IMG/VR virus record: IMGVR_UViG_3300042934_000724
Coordinates: 1-56,737 of that record
Direction: 5' to 3' (one strand)
DNA length: 56,737 nt
Origin: a virus
A program made the translations under genes and the position numbers. A model generated the notes under the pieces. The model worked only from the letters and a program-made list of their open reading frames with translations, had not been told where the DNA came from and searched no databases. Position 1 is the stretch's first letter. Each line of letters starts with the position of its first letter. Below, in pieces: positions 40,354-47,942 of this stretch.

Positions 40354-40578
40354 ATGAACCGGCCTCAACGGTTCAGAGGGTTGGCAACTGACCCGGGCGT
40401 GCAGCGTAAAACGTCGAAAGTAGTTATCCAGCGGGAGAACAAGCCGAAAGGTCCGCGGCTGGAGAAACAATTTGAATTGATCTGTACCGCGCCAGTCGCG
40501 CCGAAGGATCAGCGGAGATTTTCACTGATGCACCTGGTGACGGGTGCATTGGGAAAACAACCGAGGGCACCACGATGA
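40354..40578 (+). CDS. Possible short basic protein in the PL leader (N position)
   Basis: A 74-aa frame starting MNRPQRFRGLATDPGVQRKTSKVVIQRENKPKGPRLEKQF, strongly basic in its first half. Its stop overlaps the next ATG (ATGA), a pattern seen for real genes here, but the upstream AAGG site is weak. Lambda has the small basic antiterminator N in this place; there is no clear sequence resemblance. The leader 40243-40574 also folds into several hairpins (for example 40320-40336, and 40357-40373), so it may instead be a non-coding leader. Confidence 0.35.
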   Translation: MNRPQRFRGLATDPGVQRKTSKVVIQRENKPKGPRLEKQFELICTAPVAPKDQRRFSLMHLVTGALGKQPRAPR

Positions 40579-40772
40579 ATAAGGTCATCCACATCACCCT
40601 GCGCGGTGAGCTGCAGGTCTTCGCCGACGCCGACCTAAATGCCTGCATCCGAGAGGCGAACAGGCTCAACGCTGAGCGTGGACTCACCAGTGGCGTGCGC
40701 GTTGTTGAGTGCGAAGACGGCCATCGAATGACGGCGGCTGATTGCAAGGCTGCTGCCCGATCCTCTCTATGA
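40575..40772 (+). CDS. Hypothetical early protein
   Basis: A 65-aa protein starting MNKVIHITLRGELQVFADADLNACIREANRLNAERGLTSGVRVVECEDGH: a beta strand, a helix and another strand, then a short helical tail. GAGGG lies before the ATG. It is the first well-supported gene of the PL-type operon. Its stop codon is 3 bp ahead of the long stem of the tRNA-like RNA. No family recognised. Confidence 0.65.
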   Translation: MNKVIHITLRGELQVFADADLNACIREANRLNAERGLTSGVRVVECEDGHRMTAADCKAAARSSL

Positions 40773-40775
40773 GAG

Positions 40776-40913
40776 CGCATCGGGGTGTGATTTGGAGTTT
40801 GCCTCGGCGGATCAGGGGCGCCCTGCGTGCGGGGTGATGTCGACTAGGTAGCGCTGCCGAAATCGACGTAATTCTTTTGGGTTCGAATCCCTACCAAATC
40901 ACACCCCGATGCG
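40776..40913 (+). ncRNA. Structured tRNA-like RNA with 20-bp closing stem
   Basis: A perfect 20-bp inverted repeat (40776-40795 with 40894-40913) encloses a 98-nt domain. Next to the 3' strand is a T-arm-like hairpin, GGG-TTCGAAT-CCC, with the exact consensus T-loop and the exact spacing of a tRNA (7 bases to the putative discriminator at 40901). On the 5' side GCCTC/GGGGC forms a D-arm-like stem; ATGTCGA/TCGACGT with an inner GGTA/TGCC stem looks like a long extra arm. It is too long (113 nt at the tRNA boundaries) and lacks CCA, so it is not an ordinary tRNA. Confidence 0.65.
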
Positions 40914-40954
40914 GACGAAACTGCGGCCTATAACCGCCCACCTGCATCGAAACC

Positions 40955-41003
40955 AACTACCGAGGAATGCTCGGCAGTTGCCTTAAATCAGAGGAATGGC
41001 AGC
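40955..41003 (+). other. Hairpin, ribosome binding site and start-stop remnant
   Basis: A hairpin CCGAG-GAATG-CTCGG (flanked by AACT/AGTT) is followed by AGAGGA and then ATGTAG, a start codon with an immediate stop. This copies the hairpin-RBS-ATG layout of other early genes here but has no gene body. The stretch 40914-41155 otherwise holds nothing I can support. Confidence 0.4.
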
Positions 41004-41155
41004 CATGTAGCAGAGAGCGATTCACCTGCGCGGCGCGGCAAGCCTGAAGGCCGGCGCCCATCACTCATACAGGCAGCGGACAGTAGGCCGTCGATGTCAC
41101 CGCGCATCGGCCGAATGAGGTAGGCCACTCCCACGCACGTCGCCAATTTGATGCT

Positions 41156-41189
41156 AGAAACCCAGGCCGTCGCCAGTAGCGGGCCTGGG
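41156..41189 (-). terminator. Terminator of the minus-strand secreted-protein gene
   Basis: CCCAGGCC and GGCCTGGG form an 8-bp stem with a 13-base loop; the minus strand continues TTTCT. It lies 5 bp beyond the stop of the 41195 gene. Confidence 0.6.
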
Positions 41190-41194
41190 ACGGA

Positions 41195-41533
41195 TTACTT
41201 GCTAGCTTTCGGCGCATAGCTCGGGCAGAAATGTTTTGCTGCCGACGGATCCCCTGCGGCCTGCACTTGAACTGCCTTGATTTCATCCTGAAATGCCGGA
41301 TTGGTATCTACTGCAAGAATCTCCTTCTTTAGATCTGCGTTTGCCGCTATGTCTGGAAGGGAAAAGATGTTCTGCAGCGAATAATTCATTCCAGGCTCTT
41401 GTTCTGCACACATACGCCCCATAGCCACCATGGTTATAGCGATATCGTGATCCTCGGTAGCCGCTTGGGTCAGCCCCAAATTACTGAGCGCGACCAAAGC
41501 AACTAGACATACGGCCTTCGAAATAACACGCAT
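41195..41533 (-). CDS. Small secreted protein (moron)
   Basis: A 112-aa protein with a signal peptide (MRVISKAVCLVALVALSNLGLTQA, cleavage near 24) and two cysteines in the mature part that could form a disulfide. It is on the minus strand against the early operon, with AAGGA before the ATG and its own terminator, so it is probably expressed independently in the lysogen and acts in the periplasm. No family is recognised. Confidence 0.65.
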   Translation of the reverse strand: MRVISKAVCLVALVALSNLGLTQAATEDHDIAITMVAMGRMCAEQEPGMNYSLQNIFSLPDIAANADLKKEILAVDTNPAFQDEIKAVQVQAAGDPSAAKHFCPSYAPKASK

Positions 41534-41715
41534 GGGAATTCATCCTTAGAAGTTCTGTGCTTTATCGGCAGTGCAATCAAAAAATTCAACTCGCCATTTT
41601 GCAAATCGTTCGACACCACCCGAATGCACTCCCCTCCGCGCCCAACGGCAACCAGCGGAGCGGATGAGTGCATCCGAGTTTTGTTGAATCAAAACCCGCC
41701 ACCACGGAGGCGACC

Positions 41716-41952
41716 ATGGCAACCAGCTATGCAGACAGTGCGCAGGCCCGAGAGTGGGATCGGCGCTTTGATGAATGGGGGCGCCCCAAAGCGCTGAAGG
41801 TTGAAGACTTTCACGACTACGAAGCCGCAGCGCAAGAACACACACAGCGTCAGGCGCTGATGGCAGCCCAAGAGTTGGTCGACCGCAAGGCGCGGGCCAA
41901 GCGAGTCGCGGCAGCGGTGGTCGCCTATGGCGAATTCTGGGGGCTCAAATGA
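41716..41952 (+). CDS. Hypothetical early protein
   Basis: A 78-aa helical protein starting MATSYADSAQAREWDRRFDEWGRPKALKVEDFHDYEAAAQEHTQ, with GGAGG before the ATG. The WDRRFDEWG... opening and the very basic RKARAKRVAAAVVAYG part suggest a nucleic-acid or protein-binding helix bundle. Function is not known. Overlaps the next gene by 4 bp. Confidence 0.65.
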   Translation: MATSYADSAQAREWDRRFDEWGRPKALKVEDFHDYEAAAQEHTQRQALMAAQELVDRKARAKRVAAAVVAYGEFWGLK

Positions 41953-42182
41953 ACATCCAGCAGCGTGACCATCAAACGGCGGTGACCTGGATCGAGGGCG
42001 AGATCAGCAACATGATCCGCGACCTCGGCAAGCCCAACGCCAGCGCCGCCGCGACATCCTGCATCACCCTGGCCTTCATGCTTCGCGCCATTGACGACGC
42101 CGAGCACCGTCACTTCCGCGCACGCATCGACCAGATTTACGCCACCTACAACGCCTCCGCCTCGCAAGGAGCTGCAGCATGA
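41949..42182 (+). CDS. Hypothetical early protein
   Basis: A 77-aa helical protein starting MNIQQRDHQTAVTWIEGEISNMIRDLGKPNASAAATSCITLAFMLRAIDD. It overlaps both neighbours by 4 bp (ATGA), so the five genes 41716-42608 form a translationally coupled set. Function unknown. Confidence 0.65.
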   Translation: MNIQQRDHQTAVTWIEGEISNMIRDLGKPNASAAATSCITLAFMLRAIDDAEHRHFRARIDQIYATYNASASQGAAA

Positions 42183-42373
42183 CAACCCCTCTGGTGAAAA
42201 CGCTGGCCGATGAACAGCTCGAGGATATCGAGCGTCGCATTGCGATTCTCGGCTTCGGCCTGCCCTTCAATGAAGTGATCGGCCGCAAGCGCGAGGATCT
42301 GGTCGACAACCTCCCGCAGCGCCTGTCGGTGACCATGAAGGGCGGACGCATCGCGGTGAGGGCTCGGCCATGA
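42179..42373 (+). CDS. Hypothetical early protein
   Basis: A 64-aa protein starting MTTPLVKTLADEQLEDIERRIAILGFGLPFNEVIGRKREDLVDNLPQRL. It overlaps both neighbours by 4 bp. No domain is recognised. Confidence 0.6.
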   Translation: MTTPLVKTLADEQLEDIERRIAILGFGLPFNEVIGRKREDLVDNLPQRLSVTMKGGRIAVRARP

Positions 42374-42495
42374 AAACCATGTTCTGGTGTCTTGCCGCTG
42401 GCCTGCTGGTCGTTCTTGCTGCTTACAGCGCAGCACGTGAATCGTCCGGCGTGTGCCAAGTGCCCCGCACCACCACCTACAACGTGTTCCGATGA
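42370..42495 (+). CDS. 41-aa membrane or secreted miniprotein
   Basis: MKTMFWCLAAGLLVVLAAYSAARESSGVCQ opens a 41-aa protein with one hydrophobic helix (about 4-19) and a short polar tail. It overlaps the previous gene by 4 bp and the next by 4 bp. The helix may be a membrane anchor or an uncleaved signal. Confidence 0.55.
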   Translation: MKTMFWCLAAGLLVVLAAYSAARESSGVCQVPRTTTYNVFR

Positions 42496-42608
42496 CGAGC
42501 CGGCAGATGGCCCGCCGGATTCTCATCTGGCGCGGCTCGTTCCCGATCCTCGCCATCTACACCTTCCTGATGCTGCTCAGCGCCCTCGCCGACCGCATCA
42601 CTCAATAA
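42492..42608 (+). CDS. 38-aa membrane miniprotein
   Basis: MTSRQMARRILIWRGSFPILAIYTFLMLLSALADRITQ: a basic N-terminus, then one membrane helix (about 17-32). Its ATG overlaps the stop of the previous gene. The coupled overlaps favour a real gene despite the size. Confidence 0.5.
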   Translation: MTSRQMARRILIWRGSFPILAIYTFLMLLSALADRITQ

Positions 42609-42650
42609 CAACACCACTAAAAGCTGCGCTGTGCGCGGCAAGGAACCGTC

Positions 42651-43793
42651 ATGTCCGCAAAAGCCCAACACGCACCTTTGCAGGAATCCATCGAAATGAC
42701 CTCTGTAGCGCCAAAAGTAGCTGTCACCGACATCGCCGAATATCGGCCACATGAAGAACAGATCGTCCGTCTGGAAACGACCTACGCGAACCTGGTTGTC
42801 GACTGCTCTACCAGTGAGGGCTTGGCGAATGCGAAGGAAGTTCGCGTGGATATTCGCGATGTCCGCTACGCCTTGGCCAATACCACGAAAACGGCGCTGG
42901 TTCCCTATCAGCAGGCGGTTAAAGACGCCCAGGCTCGCGTCAACCAAGTGAAGGAATTTGGTGAAGCACTGAAGGAGCGCGTGCTGGCGATCGAAGCGCC
43001 TGTAGACGAGGCAATCAAGGCCGAAGAAAAGCGCGCCGCTGACGCCAAGGCCGAACGCGAGCGTGTCGAGGCTGAACGTGTCGAGGCCATCCGGAAAAAA
43101 ATTACCCGATTCAGCTCTGTAGCAGCAGCGTACGCAAGCCGCAGTGCTGCCGATGTTGCAGCCGTAATTCAAAGCGTCAAAGAGTCGGTAATCCTGCCAG
43201 ACGAATACGCCGAGTTTGAAGCTGAAGCCACCATCGCCCGCGACAACGCTATTGATCAGCTTGAAGCGCTGCACCGGGCTGCTGTTGACCGCGAAGAGGC
43301 GGCAGCCAAGCTACTGGCCCAACAAAAAGAGCTGGACGAACTGCGTGAGAAGCAACGCATCGCCGATGCTGAAGCAGAGGAGTTGCGCAAGCAGCGCGCC
43401 GAGGAAGATCGCCTGCGCTTGAAGCAGCAGCAGGATGAACTCGACCAGCAGCGCCGCGATATGGAAGCGCAACAACGCCAGCAACGTGAGCAGCAAGAAG
43501 AACAGCAGCGCCAGCAGCGCGAACGCGATGCGCAGTATCAGCGCGACCAAGAAGAGTTGGCTCGCCTGCGCGCACTGGCTGCAGCACCCGGTGCGGTTGC
43601 AGGCGTCATCACGACACCAGCCGTTACCGACACAGCGCCAGCAGATGCAGTGGGAGTTGATCCGGTTCCAGTGGCTGACGAAGTCGCTGACTCGAACATG
43701 CCGAGCGCCAACGAAGTGGTCGAGGTCGTGGCCATGGCCTTCTGCGTCACCAATGACGAGGCATCGGCCTGGCTGCGCGCCCTGTCGTTCTAA
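42651..43793 (+). CDS. DUF1351-like coiled-coil protein of the recombination operon
   Basis: A 380-aa protein starting MSAKAQHAPLQESIEMTSVAPKVAVTDIAEYRPHEEQIVRL. Residues about 45-200 match the DUF1351 helical type that accompanies RecT-exonuclease pairs (NAKEVRVDIRDVRYALANTTKTALVPYQQAVKDAQARVNQVKEFGEALKERV). Residues about 215-305 are a long Gln/Glu/Arg coiled coil. The C-terminal 50 residues form a small helical domain. A hairpin (42623-42639) and AAGGA lie just upstream. A recombination-accessory role is inferred from context. Confidence 0.7.
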   Translation: MSAKAQHAPLQESIEMTSVAPKVAVTDIAEYRPHEEQIVRLETTYANLVVDCSTSEGLANAKEVRVDIRDVRYALANTTKTALVPYQQAVKDAQARVNQVKEFGEALKERVLAIEAPVDEAIKAEEKRAADAKAERERVEAERVEAIRKKITRFSSVAAAYASRSAADVAAVIQSVKESVILPDEYAEFEAEATIARDNAIDQLEALHRAAVDREEAAAKLLAQQKELDELREKQRIADAEAEELRKQRAEEDRLRLKQQQDELDQQRRDMEAQQRQQREQQEEQQRQQRERDAQYQRDQEELARLRALAAAPGAVAGVITTPAVTDTAPADAVGVDPVPVADEVADSNMPSANEVVEVVAMAFCVTNDEASAWLRALSF

Positions 43794-43848
43794 CAAACCC
43801 TGAAATCACCCCGGAGGCCGGCCAAAGTCGTCGGCTATGGAGTTAGGA

Positions 43849-44829
43849 ATGAACGCTCAAACCCAGATTGCCACCGTACCAATGGACACAAGCCCGACGG
43901 GCCTGATCCTCAATCGCGACAGCATGCAGTCGATGACTGAACTCGCCGGCATCATGGCAGGCGGCAAAACCACCCTGCCAAAGCATTTCCACGGCAACAC
44001 TGCCGACTGCATGGCAGTGATCATGCAGTCCATGCAATGGGGCATGAATCCCTTCCAGGTGGCGCAGAAGACATTCATCGTCAACGGCGGCCAGCTCAGC
44101 TATGAAGCACAGCTCGTCAACGCGGTGATTACCACGCGAGCGCCGACCCTTGATCGAATCCATTACGAGTGGTTCGGCGACTGGGACAAGATCATTGGCA
44201 ACTTCCGCGAAATCGAAAGCAAAAAGCAAACGGATGATCACGGGCAGCCGAAGAAATACCGAGTCCCAAACTGGAATATCAACGACGAGAAGGGACTCGG
44301 CGTCCGCGTTTGGGCGACGTTCGTTGGCGAAGACGCTCCCCGCGAACTGACCACCTTGATGACTCAGGCGCGAACCCGGAACTCTACGCTATGGGCGGAC
44401 GATCCGAAGCAGCAGATCGCGTATCTGGCGCTCAAAAAATGGGCTCGTCTGTATTGCCCCGACGTGATTCTGGGCGTGTACACCCGTGACGAGCTGGACG
44501 ACGGCTACGCGCTTCCGGAAACGGATGTTACCCCACGATCTACCAACGAAAAACCAGCAGATGTGGGAGCTTCGTCGGTTCCTCAGGGCGACACCACTGA
44601 CGCAACAAGTGACCTATTCGAGCAGCTGAAAAAGATCGCTCAAGAACAAGGAATTGATGGCTACGAAAAGGCCTGGAAGGCGTTGAAGCCGCAGCAGCGC
44701 GGCGCTATTGGCGTGACACGTCACGGTGAGCTGAAGTCGATTGCACAGACAATTGAGGCAGAGTTCACAACCCTCAATGAAAGCTCAAACGGCAGTGCGA
44801 ACGACGATGTGCAAGGCGGCGAGCAATGA
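43849..44829 (+). CDS. recT: RecT-family single-strand annealing recombinase
   Basis: A 326-aa protein starting MNAQTQIATVPMDTSPTGLILNRDSMQSMTELAGIMAGGKTTLPKHFHGNTADCMAVIMQSMQWGMNPFQVAQKTFIVNGGQLSYEAQLVNAVI, a clear RecT-family opening. The core continues through GLGVRVWATFVGEDAPRELTTLMTQARTRNSTLWADDPKQQIAYLALKKWARLYCPDVILGVYTRDEL. The Start ATG has AGGA directly ahead. It anneals single strands made by the neighbouring exonuclease. Confidence 0.92.
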   Translation: MNAQTQIATVPMDTSPTGLILNRDSMQSMTELAGIMAGGKTTLPKHFHGNTADCMAVIMQSMQWGMNPFQVAQKTFIVNGGQLSYEAQLVNAVITTRAPTLDRIHYEWFGDWDKIIGNFREIESKKQTDDHGQPKKYRVPNWNINDEKGLGVRVWATFVGEDAPRELTTLMTQARTRNSTLWADDPKQQIAYLALKKWARLYCPDVILGVYTRDELDDGYALPETDVTPRSTNEKPADVGASSVPQGDTTDATSDLFEQLKKIAQEQGIDGYEKAWKALKPQQRGAIGVTRHGELKSIAQTIEAEFTTLNESSNGSANDDVQGGEQ

Positions 44830-45494
44830 ACGCCTCAGTAGACCTTCAACGCACCGAGCAGTGGCATCAGGACCGCAGCGGGCGCCTAACGGCAAGCAGG
44901 TTCAAGGATGTGATTGCTTGGGGTGATCGCGACAAGCACGGGAAGCGCAAGCCGCTCGCGGCTCGCACCACTTACATGCGCGAACTAGCTTTTGAACGTC
45001 TGGCGAACAGATCGAAACATTCGGTCAGCAGCAAGTCGATGGCTTGGGGGACTGAGGTTGAGCAGTCGAGTCACGACTTTTACGAAATCCTGACCGGCAA
45101 TACCGTCATCAAGTCGGGCTTCTTGGTTCATCCAAAATACGACTGGTTGGGCTGTTCGCCGGACGGCTTGATTGGCGAGGACGGCGGCATTGAGTCGAAG
45201 TGTCCATTCAATGAAGCCGTCCACGTCCGTACCTGGCTCGAAGGAATGCCCGACGAACACAAGCCGCAGGTTCAGGGCTGCATGTTCGTCACGGGCCGGG
45301 AATGGTGGGATTTCTTGTCGTTCGATCCGCGCCAAGACGAAGACTGCCGGCTGTACATCGAGACCATCAAGCGCGATGACGAGTACATCGCGATGCTTCA
45401 TCAAGAGCTGGTCCAGTTCAATTTGGAGCTTGGCCGGATGGTTGACGAAGTAGCGGACAGAGCGCGGGCGCAAGCCCATCGATTAGGAGCCTGA
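44826..45494 (+). CDS. YqaJ-type viral exonuclease (lambda Exo-like)
   Basis: A 222-aa double-strand 5'-3' exonuclease. It has the family blocks EQWHQDRSGRLTASRFKDVI, AWGTEVEQSSHDFYE, and the catalytic LGCSPDGLIGEDGGIESKCPF (aspartate, glutamate and lysine of the PD-(D/E)xK site), then PQVQGCMFVTGREWWDFLSFDP. It overlaps recT by 4 bp, the usual paired operon. Confidence 0.92.
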   Translation: MNASVDLQRTEQWHQDRSGRLTASRFKDVIAWGDRDKHGKRKPLAARTTYMRELAFERLANRSKHSVSSKSMAWGTEVEQSSHDFYEILTGNTVIKSGFLVHPKYDWLGCSPDGLIGEDGGIESKCPFNEAVHVRTWLEGMPDEHKPQVQGCMFVTGREWWDFLSFDPRQDEDCRLYIETIKRDDEYIAMLHQELVQFNLELGRMVDEVADRARAQAHRLGA

Positions 45495-45496
45495 GC

Positions 45497-45739
45497 ATGA
45501 TCAGCAACCACCTCAACCTCGTAGAGCAGCACCGACCGGATGCCGAGTCGATCGCTGAGCGAATCGCGCAGTACCTGGCCGCCGGCGGACGGATCGACCA
45601 ACTGAAAAGCCCGCCGCGCAATCCGCTGCCACCGCCCCGCTCGAAGAAAATAGACCCTGAAACGGTCCTAAAGCGTCGGCCGAAACCGATATCGGCGGCT
45701 GACCGCAAGGCTCTGCGCAAAATGGCGGACTCGCTATGA
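45497..45739 (+). CDS. Hypothetical early protein
   Basis: An 80-aa protein starting MISNHLNLVEQHRPDAESIAERIAQYLAAGGRIDQLKSPPRNPLPPPRSKK. Helical first half, then a proline-rich basic stretch; possibly nucleic-acid binding. It follows the exonuclease by 2 bp and overlaps the next gene. Function unknown. Confidence 0.6.
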   Translation: MISNHLNLVEQHRPDAESIAERIAQYLAAGGRIDQLKSPPRNPLPPPRSKKIDPETVLKRRPKPISAADRKALRKMADSL

Positions 45740-46200
45740 AGTCGAAACGCAAACCCAACAACGGTTTGGCCCGGGCAGAACGCAGCTGCCGGGCGCTGCT
45801 GCGCACCAACCACGTCGCAGTGGTGAACATCGACCCCAGCGGCAGCCAGATCATGGCGAACTGGAAGAGCTGCAAGCAGATCCGCAGTCTGGCGATCGCC
45901 AACGCGATATTCGATTTCTCCTACCGCTGGACGATCTACATCGCCGCCATGTGTCGAGACGAGCGCGGCGCCGAGTACATCAAGTCGGTGGAGATCTCGC
46001 CCGAGGGCATCTACAAGGTCGAGCGCTTGACCGATGCGATCGAGCATTACTACCTGGAGCTGCGCAACAGCGCGAACCCGAACCATCTGGTTGCGTCAGG
46101 CTGGATCGCCATCCCCGACGAGATATCGATGGACGAAGCCCAAGCAGCGAAGCTGTTCTACGCCGCCGGCGCCTGGCATCAGGTGAAGGTCGCAGCGTGA
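45736..46200 (+). CDS. Hypothetical early protein
   Basis: A 154-aa protein starting MKSKRKPNNGLARAERSCRALLRTNHVAVVNIDPSGSQIMANWKSCKQIRS. The sequence is mixed alpha/beta with a basic N-terminus. I recall similar proteins in pseudomonad phages but no function. It overlaps both neighbours by 4 bp. Confidence 0.65.
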   Translation: MKSKRKPNNGLARAERSCRALLRTNHVAVVNIDPSGSQIMANWKSCKQIRSLAIANAIFDFSYRWTIYIAAMCRDERGAEYIKSVEISPEGIYKVERLTDAIEHYYLELRNSANPNHLVASGWIAIPDEISMDEAQAAKLFYAAGAWHQVKVAA

Positions 46201-46316
46201 GACGTTTTTGCACCCAACAACGCAAACGACAGATCTGGCTGGAAATGCCGGCCAGCGGAATAGTAGAAATAGGCCATGCCAAAACTGGCAGCAACGGTCG
46301 GCGGACACCGCGCTGA
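46197..46316 (+). CDS. Possible 39-aa basic protein
   Basis: A GTG-started frame overlapping the previous stop (GTGA): MRRFCTQQRKRQIWLEMPASGIVEIGHAK, ending RRTPR. Very basic, no domain. The overlap pattern supports it, but nothing else does. The stretch 46317-46580 holds no gene I can support; it may be the remains of a gene cut by the minus-strand insertion that follows. Confidence 0.35.
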   Translation: MRRFCTQQRKRQIWLEMPASGIVEIGHAKTGSNGRRTPR

Positions 46317-46580
46317 AGCGGATCGAATCCGATGAGGGAGAACTGCATTACCGAGTCAGGCTAGGCACCCGGCAGAAAATTGACGACCTAATAGCTTCGA
46401 CGCGAACAAGGTCACCCAGAACATGATCCAGAATGCTGCCGTGTTCGGTCCACGGCTGTGTAACACGCCATTGGCAGTCCGCGCCGCAATGTGCAGATAA
46501 GCGAAACGTGGCGCGGATGTTTCGGAATCAGAGCCTAGCCGAGTTTAGCCATCAAGCTTCGATCAAAAAAAGATTACAGC

Positions 46581-47441
46581 CTAGGATCTGAGCCTTTTTT
46601 TGTAGTTCTTGCAAAAATAGTCATGAACAAAACCAGAAACAAAACTTTCCCGCTTTATAGAAAACGCGAGCATGTACTTTCTAAGCTTGCGACGCACAAA
46701 TGGAAATGACACAAAAATGCAACTAAGCAAATAAATTGTCTCATGCGGCTCGAGGATCTCAAACATAATTCGCATATAGTATTTTTTGCGAGAAAGAGGC
46801 TGATCTGACTCATCTATGAAATTGCAAAGCCTAACAGCACCAATACAAAATCTTTTTTCTACATCCGTTTTTACGCTTTCATCAACGATTTCGACAACCT
46901 TCTTGTAGCGGTCGCGAATATGAAGAGCATCCAAAATATCTCTATCTTTACGAAGCGCTAGAGACAATTTAGCCACGGAGCCGTCTTCAGCTGGCTTCTT
47001 TGCTCTAACGCCTTTTTCAAGTAATGTTTCAAACTTCTGAAGCATTGAATAAAATCCTGACTCGAAGCGCTCATGCTCCAAAAGCTGTTGCTGCTTTAGG
47101 AGAATTTCTGCTGTCTTTCTCGCCTCTTCAGTTTGGATAAGATTGGAGCGCAACAATACCAAAAGCGCGATAAAGCTTAAAACCGGATTAGTCAGCCCTC
47201 CGATAAAATCGCCAACCTGTCCCATGTTGTTTTTTATTTCAAAACCCACATCAACAAAAATATAAAAAAGGAACACCACAATTAAACCAAAGGTTAGAGC
47301 ACACACACCAATGAGAAATGGATTGAACGGCTGCAACTCCTTGGCCGATTTACCGCCGCGTGACAAATTATAGTAATAAAAGGCGACCCCACTCATTAAC
47401 AGAAAAGCAACAATTAATCCTATCAGTGCTAATTCGAACAT
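46581..47441 (-). CDS. AbiC-like membrane protein (putative phage abortive infection)
   Basis: A 286-aa protein with two membrane helices (about 3-23 and 41-66), a conserved membrane-proximal stretch NNMGQVGDFIGGLTNPVLSFIALLVLLRSNLIQTEEARKTAEILLKQQQLLEHERFESGFYSMLQKFETLL, and a helical cytoplasmic domain. This G.FIGG..NP..S...LL......Q..E.......L......RFES.FY..L pattern is that of putative phage abortive infection proteins (AbiC type). It is clearly AT-rich and on the minus strand in the early operon. A role against competing phages is inferred. Confidence 0.7.
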   Translation of the reverse strand: MFELALIGLIVAFLLMSGVAFYYYNLSRGGKSAKELQPFNPFLIGVCALTFGLIVVFLFYIFVDVGFEIKNNMGQVGDFIGGLTNPVLSFIALLVLLRSNLIQTEEARKTAEILLKQQQLLEHERFESGFYSMLQKFETLLEKGVRAKKPAEDGSVAKLSLALRKDRDILDALHIRDRYKKVVEIVDESVKTDVEKRFCIGAVRLCNFIDESDQPLSRKKYYMRIMFEILEPHETIYLLSCIFVSFPFVRRKLRKYMLAFSIKRESFVSGFVHDYFCKNYKKRLRS

Positions 47442-47549
47442 AGGGCTTTACCTTGAAGAAGGAGTGCGAATATAAGGTAAGCCTATGCACTTTCCAACAA
47501 AAAATCTCTCGCATGCAGTCTCGCAGGGCGGGGCATGACTGGAGAATCC

Positions 47550-47942
47550 ATGAGCCACAACTGCGATATCGAGCGAAGAGATTTGACGGATGAAGCTAAG
47601 AAGCAGCGGAGGAAGCGCGAGAAGGCAGCAGCAAAGGACGCTGCATTGGGCGTCGAGAAGTTTACGGTCGAGGTGGCCGGAGTGTTCAAGCCTGGCCTGA
47701 AGGCAGTCATGAAGGCCCACGGCATCAACAACCAGCAGGAGGTTTACCAGCTGCTGCTGATGAACCTGATCGCCGCCGATTTCGAAACGCAGGCCCAGAT
47801 GCTCAAGTGTGTCACGACACCTTTTGTTGTGACTGAAAAGGTGTCACTGGCATTTTACGAAAAGAGCATGGCTGATATTTCGGCGGATCCCGGCGATGAG
47901 ATCATTTCACCGCCATATGGTCGGAATGTTCCAGTGCTCTAA
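47550..47942 (+). CDS. Hypothetical early protein, possibly altered C-terminus
   Basis: A 130-aa protein starting MSHNCDIERRDLTDEAKKQRRKREKAAAKDAALGVEKFTVEV, with GGAG before the ATG. The basic N-terminus and the helical VFKPGLKAVMKAHGINNQQEVYQLLLMNLI part suggest a small DNA-binding or ribbon-helix-helix-like protein. Its last 36 bp overlap the 3' end of the convergent membrane-protein gene, so the true C-terminus may have been replaced by that insertion. Confidence 0.6.
   Translation: MSHNCDIERRDLTDEAKKQRRKREKAAAKDAALGVEKFTVEVAGVFKPGLKAVMKAHGINNQQEVYQLLLMNLIAADFETQAQMLKCVTTPFVVTEKVSLAFYEKSMADISADPGDEIISPPYGRNVPVL

Noticed and set aside
40789-40904. Ordinary tRNA gene at the T-arm-like hairpin
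   Set aside because: Too long, no CCA, no valid anticodon arm, and the acceptor helix runs on for 20 bp; kept as a tRNA-like RNA.
46208-46426. 72-codon frame in the gap before the AbiC-like gene
   Set aside because: No RBS and no conserved-looking sequence; it overlaps the slightly better 39-aa frame.
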